A DNA stretch of 64,000 nt from Paraspadella gotoi (GCA_051294375.1 CM119263.1:13656414-13720413), one strand, 5' to 3'; counted from the first letter of the stretch, positions 11,902 to 24,989 are shown. Translations and numbers: made by a program. The notes: generated by a model not told the origin, from the sequence alone.

Positions 11902-12812
11902 GGTGATGAATACATAAATACATGAGGACAACAAAGACAGAGAATAATAAATATGCCGTAAACAAGCACGCGGCTAGTTATCATTTTAGCCGTACAAATC
12001 TAGACAGGCGCATTGATTGCTAAAATTTTTTGATCTTGCTTTAGCTAAAATAGATCATTTAAATGTAGGAGTCCATGTTAATTTTTTATCTTAAGTTACA
12101 TTTCCTAAAAAATTTAAAACTGTTTGACAAACAGANNNNNNNNNNNNNNNNNNNNNNNNNGAGAGAGAGAGAGAGAGAGGAGACATAAAGACAGAGAAAA
12201 ATATATTCTCGGGGGGCTTGATTGAGAACTTTAGAAGTTTCAAAAATAAATTCAAATTGTAAAAATGTAATCATACATAATTTAAATTAAAAAATAAATC
12301 ATAAAATTCTAAATAAAAGATACACGTAAACATTGTTTTTAACAGACCAAAAGAAAACTTATTTTCAAATTTTAAAAGAACAATGAAGATTGTCAGACAA
12401 AAGGCAACGAATTCTCCTCCCTTAATCGTCTAATTTGAGATTCCCCCTTCCCCTTAATCAGAGACTAAAATCTTCGATTGTTGGTCTGCCCTCTACCCTT
12501 TCTTGGAGAAAACAAAAGGTACCGGATTTCTCTCTCTTTCTCTCTCTATTTATCTCTCTCCCTTGGGCGGGGAATTTCAGAGCAAATTTGATCGGATTCC
12601 GCCCCTTGGGGTCAAGGGCGGTCCCGTTTTATGTAACGGCCGCCAAAACGGACCCAGAAACAAAGGCTCCGGGTCACCTCTGGAAAATTGAAAAGAAAAT
12701 CCAGAGAATTCGAGAGAAATCGAGGAGCGGAGCTCAAGTGTCAAAGGAGACGAAGAGACGGGTCACGGTGCCATTGTGTTCAGTTCAGACTCCTTGTCTC
12801 CTATCGCGGTCG

Positions 12813-12820
<8 letters not shown>
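11902..12820. other. Noncoding spacer
   Basis: AT-rich to about 12430, then mixed composition; short GA tract after the gap at 12160. No gene is recognised. Confidence 0.55.
12136..12160. other. Assembly gap (25 N)
   Basis: Run of N immediately followed by a GA tract. Confidence 1.
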
Positions 12821-12858
<38 letters not shown>

Positions 12859-12985
12859 TTCTTTCTTTTCTTTTTTTTTTTCTCTCTCTCTCTCTCTCTT
12901 TCTTCTTTTTTTTTCTCCCTCTCTTTCTTTCATTTTTTCTCTCTTTTCTTCTCTACTTCTCTTTTACCCTCTCACCTTTTTTCTC
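12820..12985. repeat. Pyrimidine (CT/TTTC) tract
   Basis: Long C/T-only stretch with few interruptions. Confidence 0.95.
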
Positions 12986-13137
12986 ATTAATATGGAGCTG
13001 TTTTTTTCTCCTGGAAACGAAACGAAGAGAGAGACAAAGGGAGAGGGAGAGCAATGAATACCTTTTGCCAGTCTGAGTGGCGCCACTCTATCAGGAAGAG
13101 GGCCATAAAAGTTATTAATGGAGTTGCCAGTAGAGAT

Positions 13138-13154
13138 TCTCTCTCTCTCTCTCG

Positions 13155-13191
<37 letters not shown>

Positions 13192-13201
13192 TTTCACTCT
13201 C
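13138..13201. repeat. (CT)n microsatellite
   Basis: CT run with CGCC interruptions. Confidence 0.95.
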
Positions 13202-13677
13202 CAGGACACCCAAGATAGCCCTCCCTCTCTGAGGCATTGAATTCTGCGATTGGGGCGAGCGAACCGACCCTGGAAAAACTTTCACGATCAGTGCCATTTT
13301 TACGACTCGCGTAGTAAGTCAGCGAGCAAGTTACAATTGAATTGGTCCCTCCCCGATCGTGAAACAAATTGGGTTCGTTTATCTATCGAGCGATTTTATT
13401 TCACTAATCGGGAATTTCGGACGATGAAGATTCCGTGAAGATTCATGATTGGGAATTGAATACATTTAATTATTTAATTAATAAATTACTTTCTCGGTAC
13501 AATAACAATCTTCATTATACCACATAAGTTCACGCACACTTTATGTGACTTTAGTGATATTACTGGTAATCAGGAAAATTTGTAGTCGTCGCTGTCTTAG
13601 CATGTTCGTGGTGGTAGTACAATCGTAGTTGTGATAATTTTGGTAGAGGTAATTTTTGCACAGACTTTAGAAGGCAA

Positions 13678-13744
13678 CAACGATCGAGGAATTTGAACCC
13701 GGTGTGTTTGGCGGAGCGAAGGACCACCGCGGCAACGATCGTTG
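13678..13744 (-). other. tRNA-like sequence
   Basis: On the minus strand a 67-nt segment is closed by a perfect 9-bp stem (CAACGATCG with CGATCGTTG). It has a B-box match (GGTTCAAATTCC) placed 12 bases before its end, and a rough A-box (TTGCCGCGGTGG). D and anticodon arms do not fold well and the length is short, so this is a tRNA relic or SINE head rather than a working tRNA. Confidence 0.3.
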
Positions 13745-14390
13745 TCAAACCTTTCGATCGCAACTTCGTTCCTTTCTCCTCCTCGCTTTTGTTTATTTCC
13801 GTGATTAATGATCAACGGCGGAGTTCTTTTGTTTTCTGAAATCGACGCGGGAGAAATTATGGCTTGCGTTGGTATGGCATGACTTTGTTTTGTGAATAAT
13901 CAACAATAACATAATTTTTAAATGATATCATCGCTTTATCATTTAAGTTTTCAAGATGAAAGCGAATTTAGAAAAGAAAATTGGCATCTGCTAAACCAGA
14001 ACAAAAAAATATTTGTTGTCGGAGTTACAAACTCATCCCCTCTTGCTGCACCCCGAAAAATAAGAACCGCAGAGTCTAGCGAATTGCGGAACCGTCAATC
14101 CCCTCGCACTAAACCGTTTCCTTTCATCCAGGCGCTAATCCCTCACAAGCAAGTGTCACAAGTAGGCGTGCAATTTGAAGGGGGCCTGGGGGGCCTCGGT
14201 GGAGGCTAGGAAAGTGGGCGTAGAAAAGAAGGAATTGTACAAAAGGGGGCGTCGCGCGAGAGCGTCGAACGCACACAAATCCCGCTGGGGGCTCCAAATC
14301 TCCGACGAAGGAGGCTCTCGAACGTTGACCACAAACCCGAATCCAAAGAGGATTACCACTTCAAAAAAAGGGAAGAAACGAAGAAAAAGA
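13745..14390. other. Noncoding spacer
   Basis: Mixed composition with short overlapping frames on both strands; none recognised. Confidence 0.55.
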
Positions 14391-14485
14391 GGAGAGAGAG
14401 AGAGAGAAGAAGAGAGAGAGAGAGAAGAGAAGAGAGAGAGAAGAGAGAGAGGAGAGAGAGAGAGAGAGGAGAGTGGAGAAGAGAA
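14391..14485. repeat. (GA)n microsatellite
   Basis: GA run with GAA and GGA interruptions. Confidence 0.95.
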
Positions 14486-14740
14486 GAGCAAGAGGTGGCC
14501 CCTTGTAATTTGTTACAACAAACATTCGATATTAGTTCGACGTGCGTTCTATCCTTGTTCCTAAAGTTTCAAACGTCGTTCCTTATGGCTTTTATACCAA
14601 ATTCGGTTAACAAAAAATCTAGACCAATGATGGTATAATATATTTTTCTATTTAGCTTTTGATAATTTTTAAAGCAAAAATGTTCGGATTTTTATTACCT
14701 CAAATTCAAAAACAAAAACTCAAATATAAATTTAAAGTAT

Positions 14741-14877
14741 TTAACAAAGTTTGAAAATGGTTTCGTCAACGATTTTATTTATGTACGAACAGTTGGTTCG
14801 ACTCTTCATATTCGAGTCTTCATCAGCGTTAATAATGTATTTTTACAAATTTGTGCAAAGAAGGGAGAAGAAGAGAG

Positions 14878-14921
<44 letters not shown>

Positions 14922-16548
14922 AGGAGAGAGAGAGAGGAGAGAGAGAGAAGAGGGCAAAAAAGGTTTCCAACACAGAGATAGTGGTTAAAGAGTGAGTACA
15001 GTTTTAAGTTGAGGACAGATCAGTTGTGAAAAGAAGTGGAATGGTCAATTGGTGAAAAGAGGGAGAGAGAGACAGAGAGAGAAAGAGAGAGAGAAGGAGA
15101 GAGAAAGAGAGAAAAGAGAGAGACAAAATAATACATTGTGCAATGTACAACAAAGAATAAGTTTAAGTTTAAACTAATAGTGAATGTAACAATTAATCTA
15201 ATAATAAATAGATAGTAATGAAAGGAAAGAAAGTTTTTAAATATGAAATGATACATTTTGTGAGGGATAGATAAGTGACTGTTAAGTAAAAAATTAAGAA
15301 TTAAGATAGAGCTCCATCGTTAAGGCCTTTCATTTGCATAACAAGGGGGCCTGCTCATTTGAGCTCTATATTAATTCTTAATTTTTTTACTTAACAGTCA
15401 CTTATCTATCCCTCACTAAAATGTATCATTTCATATTTAAAAACTTCTTTCCTTTATTTTACTATCTATATTTATTATTAGATTAATTGTTAAATTCACT
15501 ATTAGTTTAAACTTAAACTTATTCTTTGTTGTAAATTGCACAAATAGGGTTGAGTGATGAAAAGATTGAGTGATGTTGAACATTATTTTTTTTGCTGCCT
15601 ATGAATATTAATTAATAAATTTTAAATCCTTTTTAAAAAAAATTTTAGCTTACAGTATAGCAAATTCAATCTATTTATGTAGTAATTATCCTTATAAACT
15701 CGTCCAAATTTTAAAATTAATTTATTTTTTATTTTTAAGAACTGTTTGGGATTCGCTTGCTAAACTAAGAAACTGTATTAAAATGTTATATGGATATTTT
15801 AATGTTTTATTTTTTTGATCACAAAAAATGTCTAAAACATTTTTAAACATATATAAGTTTCTACTACAGAGAATAAAAAGTTCGAGGGAATTTTTTCACG
15901 CGTTTTTTCTTATTTTAAACATTTGAAGATGACAGAATTTTTGGATAACATGTTTTATATTTTTGATTTCAACTTTTATGAGAATCTGAATCTTTATAAA
16001 AGTTTAAAAAATTATTAAAATTTACTATTTTATATGGAATTATTACAAATATATTATATTTTACTATTCTGTTTCCCGAGATAATATTGAACAAAATATT
16101 TTTCTGTAACTTGTTAATCATACTAACTTCACATCTAAATATCATTGTTCGATCAGTTCAATATTTTTTGTTTCTTGAGTGCTCCACTCTATGGCACAAT
16201 GTATTATTTTGTCTCTCTCTTTTCCTTCTTTCTCTCTCCCTTCTCTCTCTCTCTCTCTGTCTCTCTCTCCCTCTTTCACCAACTTGACCATTTCCACTTC
16301 TTTTCACAATGAATCTGTCCTCAACTTAAAACTACGTACTCACTCTTTAACCACTATCTCTGTGTTGGAAAACCTTTTTTGCCCTCTTTTCTCTCTCTCT
16401 CCTCTCCTCTCTCTCTCTCTCTCTCTCCCTTTCTTTTTGCACAAATTGTAAAAATCCCATTATTAACGCTGATTGAAGACTCGAATATGAAGAGTCGAAA
16501 CATGTCCATAAAACCGTTGACGAAACCATTTTCAAACTTTGTTAAATC
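14741..16548. repeat. Large inverted duplication (palindrome)
   Basis: The left arm 14741-15314 and right arm 15361-16548 are reverse complements with scattered differences, around a 46-bp spacer. GAGCTC marks both inner ends. GA tracts in the left arm correspond to CT tracts in the right. The right arm also carries a 650-bp insertion. Confidence 0.85.
15538..16199. mobile_element. MITE inserted in one arm of an inverted duplication
   Basis: The other arm of the palindrome lacks this block, so the insertion boundaries can be read: 15544-16193 (650 bp) between two copies of GCACAA (15538-15543 and 16194-16199). The ends are imperfect inverted repeats (TAGGGTTGAG and TAGAGTGGAG). A hAT-like element with an imperfect 8-bp duplication (TTGCACAA/TGGCACAA) is a reasonable reading. 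The interior is AT-rich and noncoding. Confidence 0.6.
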
Positions 16549-17699
16549 TCTAAACTCAACGAAGCTGAAAGGATTAATACAACAAAATTTAAAGTAATAT
16601 TAAAGTAATTTAATGGCTACCCGACGCTTAAACTTTTGATAGAAACAGTAAAATCTGTTATAATTTAGATATTAAATTGGTAGCCCTTGTTAGTTATATA
16701 ATATATGTGGTTCTAAAGTTAAAAAGGTCAGCAGAGCTAGAAAGGATTCTGACAAGGATTCGGAATTGCAACCAAAAATCGACGGAGGCCGTCACGTCGC
16801 CAACAAAACGCGACGCTTCTAGCAAATCCTGTAAACGTTTCAGTAACGGTAGTCGAGTTATTGTATCCTCGTCGATTTAACCGAACCCCCGGAGTCGCCC
16901 CTGACGTCACCGATGGCGAATCCGAGGCCGAAACATGATAACGACCCATTAACTAATCGTAACAACACCTGATACTGTTTGCGGGACTAATTACCCGTTA
17001 TTATCCGAAGTACATCTGTTCCACGCCAGCACCCCGCCGGTGCTGATTGCTTAACGGCTTGCTTCGCGAAACAGCTGTTAATTTGTGAGATCCTGACGCG
17101 CGGAATTACTATTTTTTGCTCTTTGTCGTGTTAGGCTTTACGTTTCAACGTTTTACTCTCAAAATCTTACTTTCATCTTCATATCTGCTTAGCACAATAT
17201 TGTGTTACCTAACGAATAAAATAATTTTCAAAAATGCTATAAAGCATAATTAGGGAAAACGGCAAATTTTTCTGGGCTGGTAAAACAGTTGTCCGCAAAA
17301 TTCGGCTTACCGTTGAACATTTTGTGTCAAGGCTCCCCGAGATTTCTTTGTAATTACCTGAAAATCGTTAATATCAAAGGTTGTGAACGAGCATATTTAC
17401 GCAAGGATTATTTATGACGATAATTTTAATCATTTGTAAACTCTTGGGATTTTAGTTACGACCTCGGTCGACTCGACTCAATAAAACGCTTTTTGTTGAA
17501 AAGTTCGAGTCTGTTTTCTAAAAATGTTTTGAAAACACAACTGAAAATAGGTCCGAACTTGACCATGGACTGGAGAGACAGGCGCGTACGTTTTTTTGTT
17601 TCTATAAATCTAGCCGCTAACAAGTTTGAGTAAACAATGCCGGATCTGCGTACGATCATTCAGAGGTATTCAGCTAATCAGATGATCTGTTATGTTTTT
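16549..17699. other. Noncoding spacer
   Basis: AT-rich with a GC-richer patch at 16730-16950; short frames there do not resemble a known protein. Confidence 0.55.
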
Positions 17700-17900
17700 A
17701 GTTGCGCCATGAGTACTCGCGGAGCAACTCTATAATTCACTTTCGGTCGGTCTGTCGATCTGTTGGTCGATCGGTCCTTATGTCTGTCCGTCGGTCTGTC
17801 CCCTTATGTTAAAAATGCTCATAACTAGTTGGTTGATCGTTTGTTAAGATAAGAAAAACCTCAAATCTAGGTGACTGCTAGCGCCGCCTTCAGGAAATCT
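17700..17900 (+). repeat. Hairpin plus GTCN-repeat element, copy 1
   Basis: A 30-nt hairpin (17700-17729, AGTTGC...GCAACT with GAGTACTC inside) is followed by CTATAATTCACTTT, then a run of GTCN tetranucleotides, then AAAATGCTCATAACT. The same order recurs at 52373 and, in part, at 26216 and 51210. Confidence 0.6.
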
Positions 17901-18509
17901 TAAAACTCTAAAGAATAAAAGACAGAACTCCGATGCAGTGCGTGTCATAAATATACGGGTAAAGTAAGTTGCTGAGGTGCAACACTTTGAAGGACCGATC
18001 TTATTTTTTTTTCACAAGCTCTTTTTTATCATTTGTCTTTTTTTATTATATTTATTCTTTTTTATTAACTAGTTATTGTTTTATTAATATTTATTTGTCA
18101 ATTTTCTTTTGTATTTCCATTATTTTTTGTTCATTTCATTCTGTTGTGTCATTATGGCAATATTGGTAGTAGTTGTGGTGGGTTTTGGTCGTTATTGTAA
18201 TAATTGATTTTGTTATAGTGATTATGCAATTTATGGTTGTTAACTTGTTAAGATTTTTAGGGTGGTTAATATAATGGTTGTGGTGGTTACCGACATGATC
18301 GTGGCGTGGGACCGACGGACCCACAAAGTGAATTATAGAGCCGAGATTCTGCTACATAAAGCAGATGCGGCGAAAAAACGTTTTTGTGGAGACCCCACCG
18401 TCTCTTTTAGGGCGCTTGACGGGAGATCGCTGGTTCCCAGTGGGTCACCCGCCCGGGCGGTTGGCTGTCAGCGAAGAGCGGCCGGGGAAAGGGCAGTAAA
18501 CGGATAATT
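17901..18509. other. Noncoding spacer
   Basis: T-rich to 18140, then G/T-rich (TGGTTGTGG-like), then a GC-rich patch to 18500. No gene is recognised. Confidence 0.5.
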
Positions 18510-18600
18510 CTTCTCTCTCTCTCCTCTCATCTTTCTTCTTCTCTCTTCTCTCTCTCTTCTCTCTCTCTCTCTCTCTCTCTCTCACTCACTCACTACTCAC
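18510..18600. repeat. (CT)n microsatellite
   Basis: CT/CTT run ending in CACT repeats. Confidence 0.95.
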
Positions 18601-18915
18601 TATCTGGGATATGGTTCCCTCTTTAAGTCCCGCACGCGTTGACCCACTCTCTCTGAATTATTCGCCCCAAGATCTGCTCCCATAGCGAACGCTTGTCTCT
18701 GGCGTTCGCCGCCCCCTTTCCTCTTCGTCGAAATTAACGTTAATCATCTTAGGGAATAAAATCTGACGCTTGTAATTGATTAAATTAGCAGAGCGCGCGT
18801 CCCCGGAGCGCGAAGTAGAAAACGAGAGAGAGGACAGAGAGACGGGGACCCCGGCACAGAGCGAGAAAGAGAGAGATTCAAATTTCCGTCACGGTCTTGA
18901 GTCAAAACCACATAT

Positions 18916-18918
<3 letters not shown>

Positions 18919-18978
<60 letters not shown>
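18919..18978. repeat. (CT)n microsatellite
   Basis: Pure CT run. Confidence 0.98.
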
Positions 18979-18982
<4 letters not shown>

Positions 18983-19850
18983 CTCATTTTTCTCTCTCCC
19001 TTCATGGCCCCCCTCGCTCTCATCCCCTAGTTTTTCTCAACAATTTCCTCCTATCATAAACATCGAAGCAGGAAGGGAAACCGCAAACCTCGTCTACACG
19101 CAGCGAGGCCTCGTCCACGCAGCGGCGGTCCTTGTGACGTCACGTCTTTTCCGACGATGACGTCACGGAAAATCTCCGAGGAGCCGTTCGACGCGTTCGT
19201 CGGTTGTTCTTTTGTTAATCGAATTAATCAACGAATCAAAGTTTTTTCGCCGTTAGTCACACTTCGTAATGAATCGCTAGGGCGGAGGTGGCGGGTTATT
19301 TCTCGAACCAAATATTAATCGAGAAATTAAAGTCGGTTCTAAATTAGTCACCGAGTCCAAAGTTTATCGTCTCATTTCCTGCCTATTGTCTAATTATCTT
19401 AAGAAAATATTTCAAGTAATTAAAATGACGAAGTATGCATTGTCCGCCTCAGTGGTTTGAAACAATAGTAATAGAGGAAGTTCTTTATACCAGGCCCAGG
19501 TTAGTCTTCTCGACGAATTCCTTTGATTCTGTCAGCAGTTGACGAGATATTCAACTTAAGTCTTACATTACGATGCCCCACAATACTAAAATCAGTATCG
19601 CTCTTATTTAACCCCACGTCGTTGAAAATTCCTCGGGGGAAAAATTATATCAGTTCGCGTTTCTTCCACGTGTCGACGTCGTCAGCGTCGACGACGATGA
19701 CGGAGATGGGTGATGGCATCGCGATTCCATCGTTACGTGTTAGCCAGACCTTCGCTTTGGCGTCGTCATTAAAAATCCTTCCTCGCCGATATAACTTCAA
19801 AGTGAAAGGAGAAAAACTTTTATGAGATTTTTTGTCGCAACCGTGTGAGT
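18979..19850. other. Noncoding spacer
   Basis: Contains TGACGTCA-type (CRE-like) palindromes at 19135-19165. An unrecognised 100-codon frame lies at 19523-19825 (+). Confidence 0.5.
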
Positions 19851-19908
19851 GAAAGAGAGAGGGAGAGAGAGAGGGAGAAGAGGGAGAGAGAGAGAGAGAG
19901 AGAGAAGA

Positions 19909-19965
<57 letters not shown>
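19851..19965. repeat. (GA)n microsatellite
   Basis: GA run with GGA and GAA interruptions. Confidence 0.97.
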
Positions 19966-19967
<2 letters not shown>

Positions 19968-20679
19968 GAAAACTGAAAAGTCAAGGTTGTCAATGTCGGG
20001 GACATAATCGTTTGTGACGGCGACAGTTAATGCGGTCATTGAAAGGCCTTTCGTTATGGCCAATGGCTTTGATCATCCGCAATACTTTTAAGAAATATAT
20101 AATTTTCTTTTAAATATTTATATAACGGGGTGGCCCGTGAATAATCATCAGTTTTTTACTGACATTAAAAATAAAAACCAAACTACTTATTATAAAGATA
20201 ATTTTAAAAAGTGAGAACGACAGCCAAGCGTCAACATCATAATGGGCGACCAAGACGTCTCGTGTTGAACCCATGACACGCCAGTGACACGCTATTGACA
20301 CGCTAACGTCACGTCGAGGGTAAAAGTGGATAGCATCGTTTCATGATTAAAAGCGCCGATTATGATTAAAAGCGCCGTCGAAGCTGAGGCCGCGGTGACG
20401 AGGTCGGGGGTTACGATGCGGCATCGGGAGACCACATCGCGGGCGGATCGACGAATAAGATTAGTGCGAAGAAAATCTCGTAAACTCCCTCGTGTGGAAC
20501 GAAAATCCGGCGCGGGACCGTGTTTTGGGTGCTGCGCTTGCAAAGCCGTGCTTTTCGAGGTTTCGTTTGCCGCATTTGGAAGGTCCTTTGGTTGGTTCTG
20601 CGTTTGCTTGACAGCGTTTGCATATTTTATAGAGTTCTACAGAAATTTCTTATTTTTATACATGTTTCTCTTTTAATCC

Positions 20680-20689
20680 NNNNNNNNNN
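20680..20689. other. Assembly gap (10 N)
   Basis: Run of N. Confidence 1.
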
Positions 20690-20892
20690 TTATTTTCTTT
20701 GAGCTTTTAACAGTTGCGGAGTTGCATAGGAGTAGGCGGCATCAGATATCGGGATTGTTTGAAGTGCGAGATAAATATTGCAATGGAACGGATAGCAGGG
20801 TGGCATGATATCGTACCCTCATTTATACAGGGCCACCGTCGTTCTGTCTACTAATAAGGGACTCTTCGGGTCAGGGTTCGGCGCTTGGCCCT

Positions 20893-21210
20893 TTGAACGT
20901 CTTAACGTCACGAAAGTGGGCGCTTGATGGAAGAGGGGCGCCTCTGCGAGGTGAGCTTCGTCTCCCGGACGAACGCATCGGAGCAAAAAAGAATGGAAAA
21001 TCGAAGGGAGCGATCGGGCGGAACGGAGATTTTCGCAACCGGAGAACGAGGAGCGGACAACCGGACGACCGGAGTGTCGAACAGAAATCCCAACACGTTA
21101 CAACGAGATCCCCGCCGGTAAGGCCGCCGGTAAGCCGAGGTAATGCTGCCGGGAAAGCCGGACAGAGCATAAATCCTCCCGGCTGGAAACGGACACTTTG
21201 TGAATTATGA
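20893..21210 (+). other. GC-rich open frame, unassigned
   Basis: A 105-codon open frame rich in Arg, Gly and Asn (KKNGKSKGAIGRNGDFRNRR) lies in a GC-rich patch. Other frames are open too, which is typical of GC-rich sequence. No family is recognised. Confidence 0.15.
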
Positions 21211-21750
21211 TGACGATTAACTGAACAAATAAATTCGTGCTTTATTGTTGTTTTGTTTTATTTGATCTTTATTTCTATTTTTAGAAAGAAATACAGTATA
21301 TTTACATCATATTTTAAAAGTTCCGGAATTCTTGCGAAAAATAAAAAAACGCAAACCGAATTAAATTTCTAAAAGGCTGATATATTTATGAATTATGTAA
21401 AGTTATCTACTAAACTAATGATATTCCATAAAGGCCCAAATTCTTTAGTTTTAAAAACCAAACGTAGATTATTTATATAAAAATAAGAAAAAAAAGTAAA
21501 AACCCCAAAGTACGAGTCGTCCCCGGCGAATGGTCCGACCCCCTTGGTGGGACAAAAACTCCCACGATTCCCTCTCTGAAATCCCGGAATCTCGAACGTT
21601 CCCGCCCCGGCTGTCCGAGGAAGGAGTCCGCCGCCATATATCGTCTCGAAGTCGACTGACCGACTCGCCCCTGTCGCGCCCTTCCCTTCCTTTCCGGATT
21701 TAAAGGAAGAGAAACGAAGGGCGAGCGCGGAAACGAGCGACGTTTTAAGG
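21211..21750. other. Noncoding spacer
   Basis: AT-rich to 21500, then GC-rich and pyrimidine-biased. Nothing recognised. Confidence 0.55.
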
Positions 21751-21751
21751 T

Positions 21752-21781
21752 TGGAGAGAGAGAGAGAGAGAGATGAGAGAG

Positions 21782-21813
<32 letters not shown>

Positions 21814-21919
21814 AGAGACTGGAGCGCGTAAACGAAAAAAGAGGAAATCCTCCTCTCGTTGGGAAGGGAATTATGAGCGTCACCCAGGAAGAGACGGGAT
21901 GAGACGAGAGAGAGAGAAA

Positions 21920-21956
<37 letters not shown>

Positions 21957-21965
21957 AAGAGAGAG
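21752..21965. repeat. Two (GA)n tracts
   Basis: GA runs at 21752-21820 and 21904-21965 separated by mixed sequence. Confidence 0.95.
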
Positions 21966-22272
21966 GATTCGGGTCCAACTCGGTCCCAGCGCAGCGGAGT
22001 CTTGTCTCCGCAGCGTCGATTCGAGGCGACGAAGGCGCGTTCCATCGTAAACGACGGAGTTGAAGTAAATCGTTTACGCTCGCGGGGACCGTAAAGGGCA
22101 ATACCCAGAAAGGCGGAATCCGTCTCTTGCGAGAGATAACCAGGGGGGGAATGCAATCTCATGGTGAGAGAGAGAGGGAGAGAGCGAGACTCGTAACCTC
22201 GGTCCATTGCGTCTTCAACCCCCATAAAATCCTCTCTGTCCCTCTCGTTGAATCCTTTACCCCTGGAGGGAG

Positions 22273-22372
<100 letters not shown>

Positions 22373-22437
22373 TTTTTTGACGACCGTCACAATAATTTCC
22401 TTTTTTCATCTCTAGGCCGTTTTTACAGTCGGGGTCC

Positions 22438-22498
22438 GGATTTAACGTCTCCCGATTTAACGTCATCCGATTTTACGTTGGCTGATTAAACGTCACTG
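22438..22498. repeat. 15-bp tandem repeat (CGATTTAACGTC type)
   Basis: Four imperfect 15-bp units centred on GATTTAACGTC; each carries an ACGT core. Confidence 0.75.
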
Positions 22499-23409
22499 AC
22501 GGAGCGGAAAAACGCCGGGGAAATTTTTTCCGTTTCCTGGGCGGAGGTGGAGGAGGAAGAGGAGGAGGCTCCACGTGGGAAATTTCCCATGGGACGTCCG
22601 GGAGAGGGAGGGCGTTTCAGTGAAAAATCCGGGGGTAAGGCGGCGTGACATCTTGGGCATGGCGACGGAGCTTAGAATCCAAGGTGAGGCGCCGTGGGAT
22701 CCTATGCCCACGGGTCGACGAAGTCAGTTACCGAAAAAGACCTTGCTGTGAATGAAATTTTATGAAATTTGAAGGAAGTTTCAGTAATGAGTAATGAGTA
22801 TATGTGATGTTCAAACTGCCGCGAATAAATTACTTATCACTTTAATATAACAGGGAAAATTTATAATGTTTATCTATTAATAAATTAAAACATTTTTACT
22901 ATTTAGCTTTATTTACGTTATAAAAAATTTCTTCCAAAGACATTTATCGAGATTTTTTTTCAAAAATTTGGATTTAATTTGGATTTAAATTGGATTTAAA
23001 TTGGTTTTGATGGAAGCTTGAAATGATATTTCATAATAATCTCGCCAGTTTTTTTCCTATTTTGTTATCAACATGATTTTTTAATTTTCAAAATCAAATT
23101 CGAACGCGTCTGGCATCAAAAATGCTGCGAAGAGGAAACGAGATAAAACAATCTTTTTTTTTACTAATTTATCTGCTTTTCTGACTAAAACAGCAATTTC
23201 ATAAGCCGACTGCTTATTCGCCCTTTAAAATATAGCTCACAATTGTAGTAGAGCTTCCAGTCGCATCAAAGAACAACAACAATCAAAAAGTGCGCTACTT
23301 TTGTTGTAGTCTTAACTCTTAACTTCTATTTTGTTGTTATCATAAGGATGTCAAAGCGTGTGATGCAAAGATCTCTTGGCTTTTGCGAATGGCCGGAGAT
23401 TCTTTCTTT

Positions 23410-23410
<1 letters not shown>
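22499..23410. other. Noncoding spacer
   Basis: GC-rich to 22720, AT-rich after. GGATTTAAATT-type short repeats occur near 22975-23000. No gene. Confidence 0.6.

Positions 23411-23463
<53 letters not shown>
23411..23463. repeat. (CT)n microsatellite
   Basis: Pure CT run. Confidence 0.98.
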
Positions 23464-23468
<5 letters not shown>

Positions 23469-24340
23469 TATCTCCCGCTCTCTTTTGCCTTAAAACTTTT
23501 ATCTGATTCCGCTGTCAGTCACTCTGGAATATGGAAGCTCTCCTCTCCTTGTCCGACCTTTTTTTCCCCCTAGAGGAAAAAGCTTGGGCCACAACCACTT
23601 AATATTCCAAACATAGATTTGTTTATCTCACCATCTCGGAACTTGGAAGTCAAGGTTTTTTCTATAATTTTTTTCTCTTCTTTATTCTCGCTTCAAGGAA
23701 AACCAAAAAAAATCCCACCGGCCCTTATGTTTGTCGAACAATCTGCCAAGAGGCAGAAAATGACGTTGTAAAAAATGACCGACTCATTTTTAGTAAAACA
23801 TTCAATTTATTGTATTCGAATTCTCCAAAAACGACGCGTTAAACTTAATTTAAATAATTTTATTATTTTTAGTATTTTCAAGTGAAAAAAAAAAAAGGTT
23901 CGGAGTTTATATTCTCGATTCCCTACATGGACATAATCGATTTAAATCATGATGATAAATGCTCGTTTGAAAGGATTGGACGTTGGACAACCGCAGGTTT
24001 GGAAACTCCCCGTCGCTAGACGAATTGTTCTGACCCGATTATACCCAATCAGACGCACTCTATCCGCGGCCCTCGGTTCGTCACAATTCGGCGAGTCCAA
24101 AACCGAGATCGATTTTGAAGCCTCCGTTCGAATTGAGCAAAGTGAACCGATTTCGCCTCAAACCGACTTCGACTTAATAGAGAAAAAAAAGTAAACAAAT
24201 TCCGGTGTTTCACGATTGAGGCGCCCTCCACCCCCCCTTCTTTCCCTAGCTGTCAGCGCCATCGTGGCATCCTTTTAAATCGAAATGAAAAACGATTTGG
24301 CTTCAACCTTCGCCGAAGACGAATTTCTATCAACGACAAG

Positions 24341-24344
<4 letters not shown>
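23464..24344. other. Noncoding spacer
   Basis: Mixed; no convincing gene. A short open frame at 23949-24194 (+) is unrecognised. Confidence 0.55.

Positions 24345-24406
<62 letters not shown>
24345..24406. repeat. (GA)n microsatellite
   Basis: Pure GA run. Confidence 0.98.
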
Positions 24407-24409
<3 letters not shown>

Positions 24410-24989
24410 CAGGGAAACGAGAAATGTTATCTTGGCGTCATAAATATTCTCTGTCCTTTTCAAACTAAATATACTTCTCGCCTTTTTTGTCTTAAAACGC
24501 GGTTCTCCACGCACCCCCCCCTGAAAAAAAAGAGGGATGACGCATGCGCCGCGGATTTTTTCCTCTGTTTTCGTTGGCCTCAAATTCGCCATCTTCAAAG
24601 AGGAACATGACACTGCGTCAACATTGACTTAAAAAATCTGAAAAGGAAAAAAATATAATCGTTGAAAAAAAATCGAGTTTTTGTTTTGTCCGACGATCCA
24701 TTCATCCATCGATCCATTCATTTCGACGAGGAAAAAATTTTATAAAGTTACAAAAATCGTTTCTTCGTTTCGCTCGTGATTTATGTAACATTAAAACAAT
24801 TAAAGCGAACCTTTTTTGGCCTTTTTCATTGGTATTCTTTTTATATCATCCATTCAAAAAATAAACAATCGCCTTGTCAACCTTTTATACTTTCAGGAAA
24901 AAAAATATCTTAATTCCCTCTTTTATTTTCGAATTAAAATTCTCTTTGAAATCCGTCGAGAAGTTTTACGTCGAAATTATATCGTCGAG

